This document shows positions 20,741-31,800 of a DNA stretch of 64,000 nucleotides, one piece after another. The notes under the pieces were generated by a model. It was not told the DNA's origin, did not search any database, and saw only the letters and a program-made list of their open reading frames with translations. The stretch comes from Diadophis punctatus similis (lineage: Eukaryota > Chordata > Lepidosauria > Squamata > Dipsadidae), in contig JALIGW010000003.1 in the NCBI GenBank assembly GCA_023053685.1, positions 43,532,496 to 43,596,495 of the forward strand, read 5' to 3'. A program made the translations under genes and the position numbers. Within the stretch, counting starts at the first letter, position 1, and each line of letters starts with the position of its first letter.

Positions 20741-23700
20741 AAACAGCAACAGAAGGGCAGCGGAGATTGACCAGAGGCTGGTTGAGGTGAGTGAGCGTGC
20801 TTTCATCAACCTGAAATGGTCAAAAATCCCTGCTCTGATCCCATCCACTCAGTTGACATAGCCTTCAAAATAATGACCAGCAAAACATTCACCTCTTGTG
20901 ACAAGTGGCATAAGATTTAAGGTACAAGGATATAAGTTGTGTACCAGTTCATAGCACAAGATATAAAGTAGTCAGCATATACAAACACAAATAGTCCAGA
21001 AACTTTACTTACATCTTGGTTCAAACAACCATTAAGAAAGCATAAAAGCACCATTGAGAAACCAAATAAGCTACAACTACCAAATTCTACCCTGGAGGAA
21101 GCCTCATTTACACAGCACAGTAACTTTCTAACGCCATCACGCCCTCTCTTTCTGGGTTTAATGCTACCAGTCAGCACTGCCACCTCAATGCCTCACTTTG
21201 GCTGGCTCTTTCTGAACCAGGCTTTTCCTATACGGGATTGGTCAGTAGAAATGGGAATAATATCAGATGGCTGGCAAAGCTGCCACTCCAGTCAAAGCAG
21301 GTTTAGTCACAAAGGGGGAAGACTGAAGACTGCATTTTGTTGAAAGTAAGCTACAATATTCCAATCCTCTTACTAAGGTAAAAGAACAAAAAGTAATTTT
21401 AAAGAAGGATATTGAAAATCCATCTCCATCTCAGAATTTGATGGCTCTAAATCCCGACCACAACCTCGTTTCAATCTAAATATTTAAATAAAGTTATAGA
21501 AACGTCTACTCTAAAATCCCAGTGTGTCTTCCTTTGTGAAATGTTCATATACAGTGAGGAAACATGGAGCTGTTTGCTTGTGTTATCAAGAGGCCAAAGC
21601 TCCTAGATAATTTTCCATGGCGAAAATGCAGAAGGATGTCAAGTCAGTTTCATATCAACAGTGCACTACAACTTAGAGACAAACCTTCCTTTACAAGCAG
21701 GATTCACATGCTGTTTGGTAGTCCAGTTGAGAATTAGAAAAAGAAAATTAGTCTTAAATGCATGCATTCAATGCAGAAGAAATCCAAATTCTTATCAACA
21801 ACGCCTTGTTTGCAATGAAACTGAATAGTTTGATGTTTCTGTTCAGAGTATTAATAAGCACATGGGAAAGTATCTACACATACTGGGCAGTTGGAGAATT
21901 ATAATTCTTAATTTCTTGAAATTATCAGCAGTATTGTAGAAAATAATATCATGGATGAAAGTGTTGGCAATATTTTATATTTTAGCTGTTAATGAAAATA
22001 CAGACATATCAACAACAATTTAATGCTCTATTTATATTTAGACCATGACTTCTATAGAATATAACACTCCATTTGGTAAATATTCCAGTTCACAACTATG
22101 ATGAGGTTGCAGTAATATTTGCAGTCAAAGAGATTATTAAAAATGCATGCCTAACTTAATGAAAATGGGGATATTCATGATGTTGGGCAGACTCCACCGT
22201 GTAGCAATGCAGCTGAAATCTGAGATTTCATATTTAGTCCAGCAGCACTGTGATGTACACCACCAAAATTTGTAGATTTCTGAAACACAGAAGGAACACT
22301 GATAATGTTACATAGTTGGGCGCTGGAATGTCTCAAGCAAATGATCAAGCTCACAGAGCACCAAGGATTCCATAGCACAGAAAGAAGTCAAGCTAAGAGA
22401 CACTGAAATGTTAATAAAACCGTTTACATTGTGTTTTGGTGGTATGCCACAAAAATACAAATTTCATGGGTGAATGAATGCTTCTAAAGGTGAATCACAG
22501 GCTTTCAGGCTTCTCGGTGAAGTGTGCTGTTATGTAATCATTTGGCATTTCAAGATTTATAACCAGAATCCTGTTTTAAAATGTTTTCTGCAAGATAAAG
22601 GTAATGAACCAACTTTTAAATGCTGTCACAAAAAGATAAAAAGTCTTGAATACTGAATAATATTACAAGTTTTGATCATGTTTTGTCAAAGGTAGTTTAA
22701 TTATGTTGTTCAAATATACAATGTGATAACCTCTTGAAGCATTTCATCTTCTGCAAGGGAAATTGAACAAGATCATAGGACAACACCATGGTGATTCCAT
22801 TTCATGGAGAGATAAAGCTAAAACTCTTCTAGTTATTATTCACAATAGAATGCTCAAGTGGGTTATTTATAATTACTTCCATATATATCCTGTGTGTAAG
22901 TTAGGCAAAGAATGGGATCCAGGTGTGATCTTTTGACAGTACAACAATAGCACAATGTGACTTCAGATTTGGATTTGAGCAAATCAATTTCCTATTCAAA
23001 ATACAAGATTTTCTTGCTGAAGATATAGTGAGTGTCTATCAATACAATGACTTACAGTAAGGCAAAATAAAAGGCCTATTACTCTCAAGTGAGCCAAATA
23101 ATGATATTTGCACATCAGAACAAATAGTTTTGAGAACTGGTAAACTTGGTGAATATTGGAGAAATTTCCCTAGCGTCCAACGTAGACCATGAGCAAGCCT
23201 TCATCTTAGTGAACAATTCAAAACATAGATTGCGAATTGTTTCCAATGAACCATTTGGAGATAGTAATGCATGTTAAGAGTTACAGAGTCTGCTTGATGG
23301 AAGGTTAATAGATCTGGACAGAGTTTGTTCTGCATGAGTAAATGCCAAGAATTATTCTAAGGTTACTCTACTTAACGAAGCTATGCTATACATTTCTTTT
23401 CATAGCCTTTGATCCATTAATGGCAGACCCACTAAATAGTGTTTATAACTCACCAGCAAACCTAGAATACAACTATTATTTCTTATTGTTGTTTTATGTG
23501 CATTTATTAGCATGTTTATTTTTATCGGTAATTTTAAAAATGCTTAAAAATCAAGTGATTGTAATCACTTTGGTCGAGTTGTCTCACATGACACACATCT
23601 TAATTCTGATTTTTGAAAAAAGTCATTCAAAATATATTTTGTCCTCCAAAATGCTGCTGGCTTCTACTATAACAGCAGTAGAACAAAGAACTTTGTAAGC

Positions 23701-23750
23701 TTCATGGATTAAGAGAAGAACAGCAATATCATGGAGACACAAGAGGAAAA
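20741..23750. other. Large unassigned AT-rich stretch
   Basis: About 3 kb with no recognised repeat, RNA or exon-like frame. A 118-codon plus-strand frame at 23342-23698 is hydrophobic, but its composition is that of the surrounding AT-rich DNA and it has no recognised motif. Probably single-copy intergenic or intronic DNA. Confidence 0.4.
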
Positions 23751-24604
23751 ATACAACACTTAAGACTTATTCATACCAAAGATCTCTTTGTATCCTGTTC
23801 CAGGCTGAGCCATCAAGAGTAGCAACTTTGTAATTGATTTAATAGTGGAGTTGTATTTAAGAAAGCAGGTAGAATGTTTATCTGAACAGTCACATGCAAG
23901 TTCCAGGAGTAAAACAAGGAAGGTGGCATCCAGCCTTATAGTTAAGCAACAGCATAGCCAGTGTCAATTCATTTTGACGCAAACAATTCAGGAATCCAGA
24001 GCTAGAAGTCCACAGAGCCCAATTCAAGGCTATGGATATAAGAGCCGTGGATATAAGATGGGTAATAAGAGCAAACTAGAAGGCGGGAAGTCAACGGCAT
24101 ATAATTCTGGGGGAAATGAAACAATGCAGTAACAAAGTAACAAGATTGATCCAGGTAAGTCAAGAGAATACCAGTAAATCCCACAGCTAGTCTGAGTCAA
24201 CAAGCCTTGAGTCCAAGAGCAGAGCACAGTCAGAAAAACAGTACTAGAGATCCGGTGTTCCATTGTTGCTTCCAACAGTGGAACCTACTCCTAAGTAGTC
24301 TCAGCTGTGAACACAGTTCAGTTAGGAGCAATGTCACCCTAGCCTCTTAAGAACTCACACTGATAGTTTTTGCTCTGTCCTTCGAAACTGCTGGCACGTT
24401 CTAGGACTAGGCACCCTGCCAGGATTTGGCACCTCATTATTTGAGTCTAATCTCACTTGATCCTGCTCATTGTTTCCCTGACCTACTCTGGATGATTGAA
24501 TCCCTGGCAGCTCCTGATGTTGACTGTACATCTGATGAGGCCTTTCTGCCTCTGACTCAGAGGAGTCAGGATAGATGATGACAGTCTATATTGTGATCAG
24601 CTGG
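23751..24604. other. Unassigned sequence, possibly an old LTR-like repeat
   Basis: GC content is higher than in the neighbours, and phrases such as CTCTGACTCAGAGGAGTCAG resemble repeat rather than unique sequence. No termini, duplication or coding domain could be defined. Confidence 0.3.
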
Positions 24605-24713
24605 GAAGGAGGGAGGGAGGGAGGGAGGGAGGGAAAGAAGGAAGGAAGGAAGGAAGGAAGGAAGGAAGGAAGGAAGGAAGGAAGGAAGGAAGGAAGGAAG
24701 GAAGGAAGGAAGT
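24605..24713. repeat. Compound (GGGA)n(GGAA)n microsatellite
   Basis: GGGA units to about 24634, then about 19 GGAA units with little interruption. Confidence 0.97.
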
Positions 24714-25176
24714 ATCTATAATAATTCATCAATGGTTTCATAATTTGGAGGCAATATGTACCTTGAATAAACTTTAGGATTAACAGAACTTTAACCAAGT
24801 GTTGTTGAGTATGCATGGATTCAAAAATCACATCTGTTCCTATCCTGCTCCTATAAATAAGTCAATTATGTTCCCATGCAAATTCTAGAAGTAAAATTGT
24901 TGGAAGGTCACTTTCTTCTCAAGGATCCAATGACTTAAACAAAGAGCAACAAATTAAGCGTACAGTAGCTAGACATAGATAGTGCAAAGGACAAAACTGC
25001 ACCTGAATTTATAGTTTAGGATAAGATGTTTTGTTGTTTTCATTTATAATCTAACAACAATTTCCTGCAAAGGAAGTGTAACTCATAAAACAAACTGCTA
25101 CCATAATTGGACTACTTTTCTGGGAGAATTCATGAATGAGATTTTCTTGAAATACAGACTGTTCAGTCTGTTGACG

Positions 25177-25177
<1 letters not shown>
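24714..25177. other. Unassigned non-coding sequence
   Basis: Nothing recognised. Confidence 0.4.
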
Positions 25178-25244
<67 letters not shown>

Positions 25245-25500
25245 TTGATTTATTGATTTATTTATTTATTTAAATGGATTTATATGCCACCCAACTCCCA
25301 GGGGACTCTGGGCGGCTCACAACATGGCAGTCCATTTTCCAATATAAAAAGACATAACAATTTAAAAACTATAAAAATTAAAAAAGAACATCTAACATTC
25401 ATAACCAATTATAATTTTTATGCTTCAAAAGAATTCAAATCATTCAATTCCTAGGCTTCAATACACGAAAAAGGACAGGAATAGTCTCTAGGTTTGAAAG
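25178..25500 (-). mobile_element. CR1/L2-like LINE 3' end with long TTTA tail
   Basis: A (TTTA)n tract of about 95 bp (25178-25273) is the expanded A-rich tail of a minus-strand LINE 3' UTR. In sense orientation the UTR reads GAGCCGCCCAGAGTCCCC then GTTGGGTGGCATATAAATCC. Only the 3' UTR is left; no coding part is seen. Confidence 0.8.
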
Positions 25501-25507
25501 TCTAGAT

Positions 25508-25641
25508 CAGTGTTTCTTAACCTTAGTGATTTTAAGATGTGTGGACTTCAACTCCCAGAATTCTCCAGCCAGAATGCTGGCTGATGAATTCTGGGAGTTG
25601 AAGCTCACACATCTTATAGTTGTTAAGGCTGAGAAACACTA
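25508..25641. mobile_element. Fold-back hAT-like MITE
   Basis: 134 bp whose halves are inverse complements: CAGTGTTTCTTAACCTTA and AAGGCTGAGAAACACTA at the ends, with TCAACTCCCAGAATTC and GAATTCTGGGAGTTGA inside. The flanks GTCTAGAT and ATCTAGAT match in 7 of 8 bases and fit the hAT target preference. Confidence 0.87.
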
Positions 25642-25649
25642 ATCTAGAT

Positions 25650-27739
25650 TTACATTGTTCCATTTGCGGAAAGCCTAAAAGACTTGTATGCAGTATTGTC
25701 GTGTATGCAGTGTATACCTACTGTTAAGAAGAAGAGGCTAAAGAGCAGAATCTAACTATCACAGTAATTTCCAAAGTAAATATTTAATCTCAAATTTTGC
25801 ATATTTCCTACTTGGATTATCAATTAAACTTAGGTGGTCATATTTATTCTCTTTTTTTCTATTATTTTTGTCCCTTATTGTCCCACAATTTATAAATTTG
25901 GCAAGAATGTTTGCATGAATGTGTATTTAATTGTGTGCGCTTTTCACCTAATCACACATGTTTATATTTTTTTCCTAGAATATACAAACAAGTTTAGAGT
26001 ATGCAAGCAATTTTATTTATGAAAATCCATCTTTATTCTGGATGTCACCCAAATCCTCATTTGCAACTTCCTGCCAAGTCTGTTTGGCATGTCAGTATGA
26101 TTATTCTGATAAATCTCTGCATCAGCCAGCACAGTCATTGCTAACCACATTCAAAGTCCAATTTGTTATGAGAGTTTACCCTAACCTTTTATTTAGAGTT
26201 ACTTTCTATGTCACACTAGCCATTAAACTGTTCTTAGGACGGGTCCTTATTTTTGTACTAAAATATAATATTTCTATAATTGACAGCTCAGTGAGGTATA
26301 TAGATAGCCTTTGCTTTATGAAATGAGATACTGTAGAATATCTCTGAGCAATTAGGAATGCTGATAAAGAAGGGTTCCTAGCAGTGGCATCTGCATTATG
26401 TCAAAATAATACATATGGTTGACAGCAACCAAAGTTTTTCAAACCAAAGAATTTCTGGGTAATGATCTTATCATTATCTTATGCAGAACTAAACTCCTGC
26501 CATCAATGTATATTTTTACAACCTAAAGACTATGGATTGCTTCTTCCACAAGCTAAGAGAGATATCAGCTACAAGCTTACTTCAGCATTGCCCTTTCATT
26601 CTACAGAGAAGAGAAAGCTGGGACTACTCTATTGTTTTTCCATCTCCACCAAAGTTTTCATTGTCAAGACCTTCAACAGAAATAATCTGGGTCCCGCGGG
26701 AGTTGGGTGGCCTATAAGAATGAACAAAATAAATAAATAAATAAATCTGCTAGATTCTCTTTATGATCAACACTAGGGGCAGTATTGCTTAGGAATTAAT
26801 TCTGGCATCCATCTGCTTTCTGAACATATGGAGAAAGGATGAAATATTCAAAACATCTACTTTTCCACTACTAGCAGCCTAGGCAGCTCTTCTACCTTAT
26901 TCCAGCTTCCAAAGCAACTTGTGGGAATGAAAAAAAAAACAGATTTGTTGCTGGAATTAGTTCTGGAAAAAAGAGTGATGTCTTAAATATAAAAGTGCAC
27001 TGATCTTTGTAGAAGTTTGGTCACTTCAGAGCTCTATCTTGGAACAGCTATTTCTTCAGAATATCAACAGCTTTTTTATTCTGTTTCTCTAGAATATTAA
27101 AACTTTATTCTTGAAGTAATAATATCCACCTCCAAAACTCATTGAAATGGTGAAAAATGTTGATTTCCATACTGGATCAGTCGTCACTCAGGCCAATAAC
27201 CTGGAATAGCAATCAATCATAAAATGATTTTATCAGTGGGAAGCAAACAGAAAAGGATTCCAAAAACACATATTCCAAAAACAAAAAAATAAAATTTGGA
27301 AAACTAGCAATGTGTCTTCCTTAAAAACAAATTCTTCTCAGATATAATCCTAAAGCTATTGAGCAGATAGTAACAAACATTTTGTGGAATCTGTAGGAAC
27401 CCTAAACTCTGGCAAATTTATTCTCTGATGGAATAATTTAAAAAATCACCTGAAGAAAACACAAAAATGAACAATTGGAATTACACATAACTGATCAGCC
27501 AAAGGAATTTGACAGGAAAAAAAAGAAACTAAAATATTATTAATTGTTTAAATAAAAATTCAAATGAAACTGCTTTAAGAATTACCACATTTAAAATAAT
27601 AGTTTTGGCTTCTACTTTGCATGATATTAGTATAATGGTTGTACAATTTCACCAGAAAATGTCACAAATATATCACTGCTTCTGTTGAAACAACATCATT
27701 GGAATAAAAATTAAAAAGTCAAAAACATTTAGAAAAGGA
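25650..27739. other. Unassigned AT-rich stretch
   Basis: No gene recognised. The right part may hold more of the R4-like element that becomes recognisable at 27.74 kb. Short frames near 26.0-26.7 kb lack motifs. Confidence 0.35.
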
Positions 27740-28330
27740 ATTATGTGTATATTTACTATACATTTACAAGTAAACATTGACAGAAACCAGATCCACATAA
27801 CTGATTTGCTATTTGTGGATGATCTAAAATAGCTTACAAAACTGAAAGCCAAACTTGAACTTCTACTTGATCACATTCAGTGAGAATATAGGAATGTAAT
27901 TATGCCTAGACAAATGTGCAACTTTGGTGATTAAAGCAGACAAAATTGTGAAGAATATGGATTACAAATGAATGGCAATTGGCACCGTAGAATTAATGAA
28001 AGCTTCTTTAACATGAGAAACTTAAAAAGAATACTGGCTCTAATTATATAAAACAAATCTAATTTTTTAAAAAACAAAATTAAATGCATGAAACATAATT
28101 AAAGCCATAAACACTTGGCTCATTCAATACACTGCAGGTACAATTGATTGGACAGAAGCTGAATTAGATTTATTGAATACAGAAAACAAGACAATTCATG
28201 AGCATGAATCATGCTTTCTAGCTGAGAAGTGATGTTGACAGGAAGAAGGAGATTGTAAAGCAAACAATGAAGAAGAGAAACACAGCTTAAATATCAGCCA
28301 CAGTAAGAAACCACTAATGGTTTGTAAAGA
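27740..28330 (+). pseudogene. R4/Dong-like LINE, decayed RT and C-terminal region
   Basis: Conceptual translation in shifting plus-strand frames gives blocks that resemble R4/Dong-clade polyproteins: TDLLFVDDLK at the RT active site (catalytic GAT GAT at 27818-27823, followed by a TAG at 27830-27832), and IKAINTWLIQYTAGTIDWTE from 28098. The two blocks are in different frames and several stops interrupt, so the copy is ancient and inactive. The assignment rests on remembered motifs, not on a search. Confidence 0.6.
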
Positions 28331-28369
28331 ATGACTACAAAATCAAAAGTTTATTTTTTTAAAAAAACC

Positions 28370-28773
28370 TGAGAACATAAGCAATACTTTGTTGGTTCAG
28401 ACCAGGGCCGGGTTCCACTTACCTTTCGCTACCGGTGTGCATCGCGACATTTCTCGCGCATCCCGCCACGCGATTCTACTTCCGCGCATGCGCAGAAGGA
28501 CATTTGAAGCCGAAACACAGCTGAGAAGCCATCCAAACCAGGAAAAAAGCAGCAATTCTAGTTCCACGCATGCGCAGAAGGACATTTCAAGTCAAAAAAA
28601 GATGGCGGCACGCACGGACCGGGAAAGTCGGCACTGGAGCCATCATGCCTAAATAGCGTCATCAGCGGGCTGCTACCGGAGCACTGGACCACACCGGTAG
28701 GAACCCATCCCTGGTTCGGACCCCGGTCCATCTAGTCCAGCAGCCTGTTGTCACAGCAACCAACCAACACCTA
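28370..28773 (+). repeat. Old interspersed repeat split by a MITE
   Basis: CTGAGAACATAAG and GTTGGTTCAGAC on the left and CGGTCCATCTAGTCCAGCA on the right rejoin to a segment that resembles a widespread sauropsid repeat (the AACATAAG...ATCTAGTCCAGCA type). The intervening 311 bp are the hAT-like MITE. The family is not named with confidence. Confidence 0.5.
28403..28713. mobile_element. hAT-like MITE (CAGnGGTGGGTTC family)
   Basis: Ends CAGGGCCGGGTTCC and GGAACCCATCCCTG. The flanks GTTCAGAC and GTTCGGAC match in 7 of 8 bases (28395-28402 and 28714-28721). The interior repeats GCGCATGCGCAGAAGG-like blocks. Non-coding. Confidence 0.87.
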
Positions 28774-29022
28774 GGAGCTGGGGTGGCGCAGTGGTTAAAA
28801 GCAGCACTGCAACCTACTTCAGCTGACTGCTAGTTCAGCAGTTCAGCTGTTCAAATCTCACCGGCTCAAGGTTGACTCAGCCTTCCATCCTTCTGAGGTC
28901 GGTAAAATGAGGACCCAGATTGTTGGGGGCAATATGCTGAACTCTGTAAACCGCTTAGAGAGGGCTGTAAAGCACTATGAAGCGGTATATAAGTCTAAGT
29001 GCTATTGCTATTGCTATTGCTA
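28774..29022 (+). mobile_element. Sauria-type tRNA SINE
   Basis: Full-length copy: head GGAGCTGGGGTGGCGCAG, core CAAGGTTGACTCAGCC, GGACCCAGATTGTTGGGGG and tail GCGGTATATAAGTC followed by repeated CTATTG. No clear TSD was seen. Confidence 0.93.
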
Positions 29023-29064
29023 ACTCTATAAGGAAGACTACTAGTCTCCTAGCCTCCTCAATCA

Positions 29065-29665
29065 TTTGTTGATGTTCAGTCACAAAGTCATGTCTGACTC
29101 CTCATGACCCCATGGACTATAGCAGTGATGGCGAACCTTTTTCGTGCTGAGTGCCCAAAGTATGTGCGTGCACCCCCAAAATGCAATGCGAGTGCTGCCC
29201 CGTGCATGTGCCCCGCCCCCATGCATACACACACATCCTTGTGCATGCACCCCACATCCCCCCGTGCCCCGTTTTTGCTTCCAGGTTGGTGCAGGAGGCC
29301 TTCCAGGCCCAAAACGGGGTGGGGGGGGCGCACGTGCACAAATCCCCAAAATGCAATGCAAGCACCCACATGCATGCGCGGCAGAGACCTGAAGACCAGC
29401 TGGCTGGTGGGAGATGGGTGCGCATGCGCGGTGAGCTGGGCTGGGGTGACGGCTGGCGTGCCCGCAGAGAAGGCTCTGCGTGCCACCTGTGGCACTCGTG
29501 CCATAGGTTTGCCATCACGGGACTATAGCATGGCAGACCCCCACCCCATTCTCCACTGTCTCCCCAAATCTGACCAAACTCATGCTCATTGCATCAATGA
29601 CATTTTCTAACTATCTCATCCTGTGTTGTTCCCTTCTCCTTTTGCCTTCAGTCTTTCCCAAACAG
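29065..29665 (-). mobile_element. BovB (RTE) LINE fragment split by a MITE
   Basis: Two blocks, 29065-29122 and 29529-29665, rejoin to a stretch characteristic of BovB-type LINEs: GTTCAGTCACAAAG, CTCATGACCCCATGGACTAT, and then CAAACTCATGCTCATTGCAT, CATCTC-like and TTGCCTTCAGTCTTTCCCA blocks. It lies on the minus strand and is near the 3' part of the element. BovB is known for horizontal transfer between squamates and ruminants. This copy is diverged and fragmentary. Confidence 0.7.
29123..29520. mobile_element. hAT-like MITE (CAGTGATGGCGAACC family)
   Basis: 398 bp from CAGTGATGGCGAACC to TTTGCCATCACGG, with a perfect 8-bp duplication GACTATAG (29115-29122 and 29521-29528). It lies inside the BovB fragment. 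The overlapping frames on both strands are spurious. Confidence 0.92.
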
Positions 29666-29689
29666 CTCAATCATGTCTTCTCTCACTTA

Positions 29690-31170
29690 CTTCCTTTCTA
29701 GACTAAAAAAAACACCAAGCAACCTTTTCTTATGGGGAAGTTGCTCCAACCCCTTGATCACCTTAGGTGCCCTCCTCTGAACCTTCTCTAGTTCCACTAC
29801 AGCTCCACTATACTTTCTCAGATGTGGCAACCAGAACTGCACATAATATGCCAATGTGTTTGCACCCTGATTTATACAATGATATAATTTCATCATGAAA
29901 TTGGCATCTCTATTTTCAATGCAGTTTATTATCCCTAACATGCTGTTTGCCTTTTTAAAGTGGATTCATACTGTTTCAACACCCTCATTTAGCTGTTTAC
30001 CATTAAACAGGAGCCGAGGTGGCGCAGTGGTTAAAAGCAGCACTGCAACCTACTTCAGCTGATTGCTAGTTCAGCAGTTCAGCTGTTCAAATCTCACCAG
30101 GCTCAAGGTTGACTCAGCCTTCCATCCTTCTGACGTCGATAAAATGAGGACCCAGATTGTTGGGGGCAATATGCTGAACTCTGTAAACCGCTTAGAGAGG
30201 GCTGTAAAGCACTATGAAGTGGTATATAAGTCTAAGTGCTAAGTGCTATTATTCCAAGAATATCCCAATATTCTTTATTGGTCACTGCTAGCTCTGATCC
30301 CATTAGTTTGCAAGAGTAATTATGATTTTTGGCATCACAGTTATTCATGCTGAATTACATCTGCCATTTGATATCCACTTCCCTAATGTTCAGAGATCCC
30401 TTTGGAGCTTTTTATAGTGCCTTATTGTTTTGTTACCTTTCTAAACAATTTAGAATCATCAGCAAACTTGGTTATTTCACTAGTCACACCCTACTCCAAA
30501 TTATTTGTTAAAATTTGTCCAGATCATATGTTAAAAAACATTGATCATGAGACATAACTGCAGGGATACCACTAGTTAAATCTCTTCATTGGTTGTTAAG
30601 TATGCTGAGAAGTCTTTGATGAGTGACTATCAAAAGTAGATGATGTCTACTGGCTCACTCTTATCCACGTTTATCCTCAAAAAAGCTCTGTGAAATTTGT
30701 TAGAAAGAATCTTTCCATAGTGAAGCTGTTGCATCTTTGAGCAAGGTTGTGCCTCCAAATGTTTAGTAATTTTATCTTTACTAGTTTTCCACGATCTTTC
30801 TCAGAACAGATGTCAAGCTACCTGGCCTATATTTTATGGATCCCCTCATGAGTTACATTGGAGTTACATTGGCCATCTTCCAGTCCTCAACTAGAAAGAC
30901 CAAATGTAGAGCCAGGTTGCATATCCACAATATCAAATCTAAACTCCTTAATAATCCTTGGGTGGATGCCATCAGTGCCTAGTGATTTGCTGATGTTCAG
31001 TTTATTTGTAAAGCCTAGTACTTCTCTTGTCACTGCTTTATGGCTCAGTTTATCTGATTCCCTTCCTGAGAACAAGCACTCAGACACAAGAGCTCTGCTC
31101 AATTTTTACTCCTGTGAAACAAATAATTCATTCAGCTTCTCTGCAATTTCCATTTCTCCTCTTAGCACAG
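29690..31170 (-). mobile_element. Old CR1 LINE, interrupted by a SINE
   Basis: Decayed minus-strand CR1. From right to left it shows a block before the RT core (LNISKSLGTDGIHPRIIKE, 31102 to 30887), RT-like sequence around 30350-30600, and a C-terminal block (VVELEKVQRRAPKVIKGLE, 29941 to 29687). Frames are broken repeatedly, and a SINE sits at 30009-30250. It is clearly older than the copies at 3.2 and 41.2 kb. Confidence 0.72.
30009..30250 (+). mobile_element. Sauria-type tRNA SINE
   Basis: Head GGAGCCGAGGTGGCGCAG, the same core as the other copies, tail GGTATATAAGTCTAAGTGC. It is inserted in the old CR1. No certain TSD. Confidence 0.93.
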
Positions 31171-31182
31171 CAGCCCCCAGCC

Positions 31183-31356
31183 CAGGGGTGAAATTCAGCA
31201 GGTTCTGACAGGTTCTGGAGAACCGGTAGTGGTAAATTTGAGTAGTTCGGAGAACCGGCAAATGCCACTTCTGTCTGGCCCCAGAGTGGGGTGGGAATGG
31301 AAATTTTTGCAGTATCCTTCCCCTGCCATGCCCACCAAGCCACGCCCACAGAACCG
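31183..31356. mobile_element. hAT-like element, left part (CAGGGGTGAAATTC family)
   Basis: Starts CAGGGGTGAAATTCAGCAGG and runs through GAGAACCGGTAGTGG and GCCCCAGAGTGGGG to CCACAGAACCG, where the right terminus should follow but does not. A related copy is at 56.2 kb, and a complete element with similar ends is at 39.1 kb. Confidence 0.75.
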
Positions 31357-31396
31357 TCTTATACGCCGATGCATCTTATACTCCAAAAAATAGGTA
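31357..31396. repeat. Short terminus of the CCGTATTTTT repeat
   Basis: CTTATACTCCAAAAAATA resembles, in reverse, the terminus CCGTATTTTTCAGACTATAAG seen at 35.6 kb. It is fused to the truncated hAT-like element on its left. Confidence 0.45.
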
Positions 31397-31541
31397 ATTA
31401 ATAGGGACGATTTTTAATAACTTCAAAAAATTTAATGAACATGAATTTATTTCACTCCTGACACCGTCTTTCATATGCTCCTGCTTTGTCCTGAAAATTC
31501 TAAATTATCTGGCAGCATAAGAATTTAAGAAAACATGTGTA

Positions 31542-31543
31542 TT

Positions 31544-31606
<63 letters not shown>
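31542..31606. repeat. (CTTT)n microsatellite
   Basis: About 16 nearly pure CTTT units. It abuts a LINE 3' end on its right and probably grew from that tail. Confidence 0.96.
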
Positions 31607-31800
31607 AACATTTATTTGCTGCCCATCTCGATGACTCTGGATGGCTTACAACATAAAAACATTTAAAACATCCATTGTAAAAACATAGCAGATAAAAACA
31701 TTAACAAATAAAATCATGGAGACAAGTTGGAACACATGAAATATAACAAATCAGACATAATTATTAAAAATTTAAAAAAGTTGTTTTATCAATGTAGCAA
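31607..31800 (-). mobile_element. LINE 3' end (CR1/L2-like)
   Basis: Minus-strand 3' UTR: GCTGCCCATCTCGATGACTC then GGATGGCTTACAACATAAAAAC, matching the style of the 25.3-kb copy but more diverged. No coding sequence. Confidence 0.6.

Noticed and set aside
20309..20770. 153-codon plus-strand frame
   Set aside because: It spans a nested MITE and its host MITE; no motif.
23342..23698. 118-codon hydrophobic frame
   Set aside because: AT-rich codon content equals the background; no conserved motif or neighbouring exon signal.
29080..29610. Frames of 93-168 codons on both strands
   Set aside because: They are produced by the MITE inserted in the BovB fragment.
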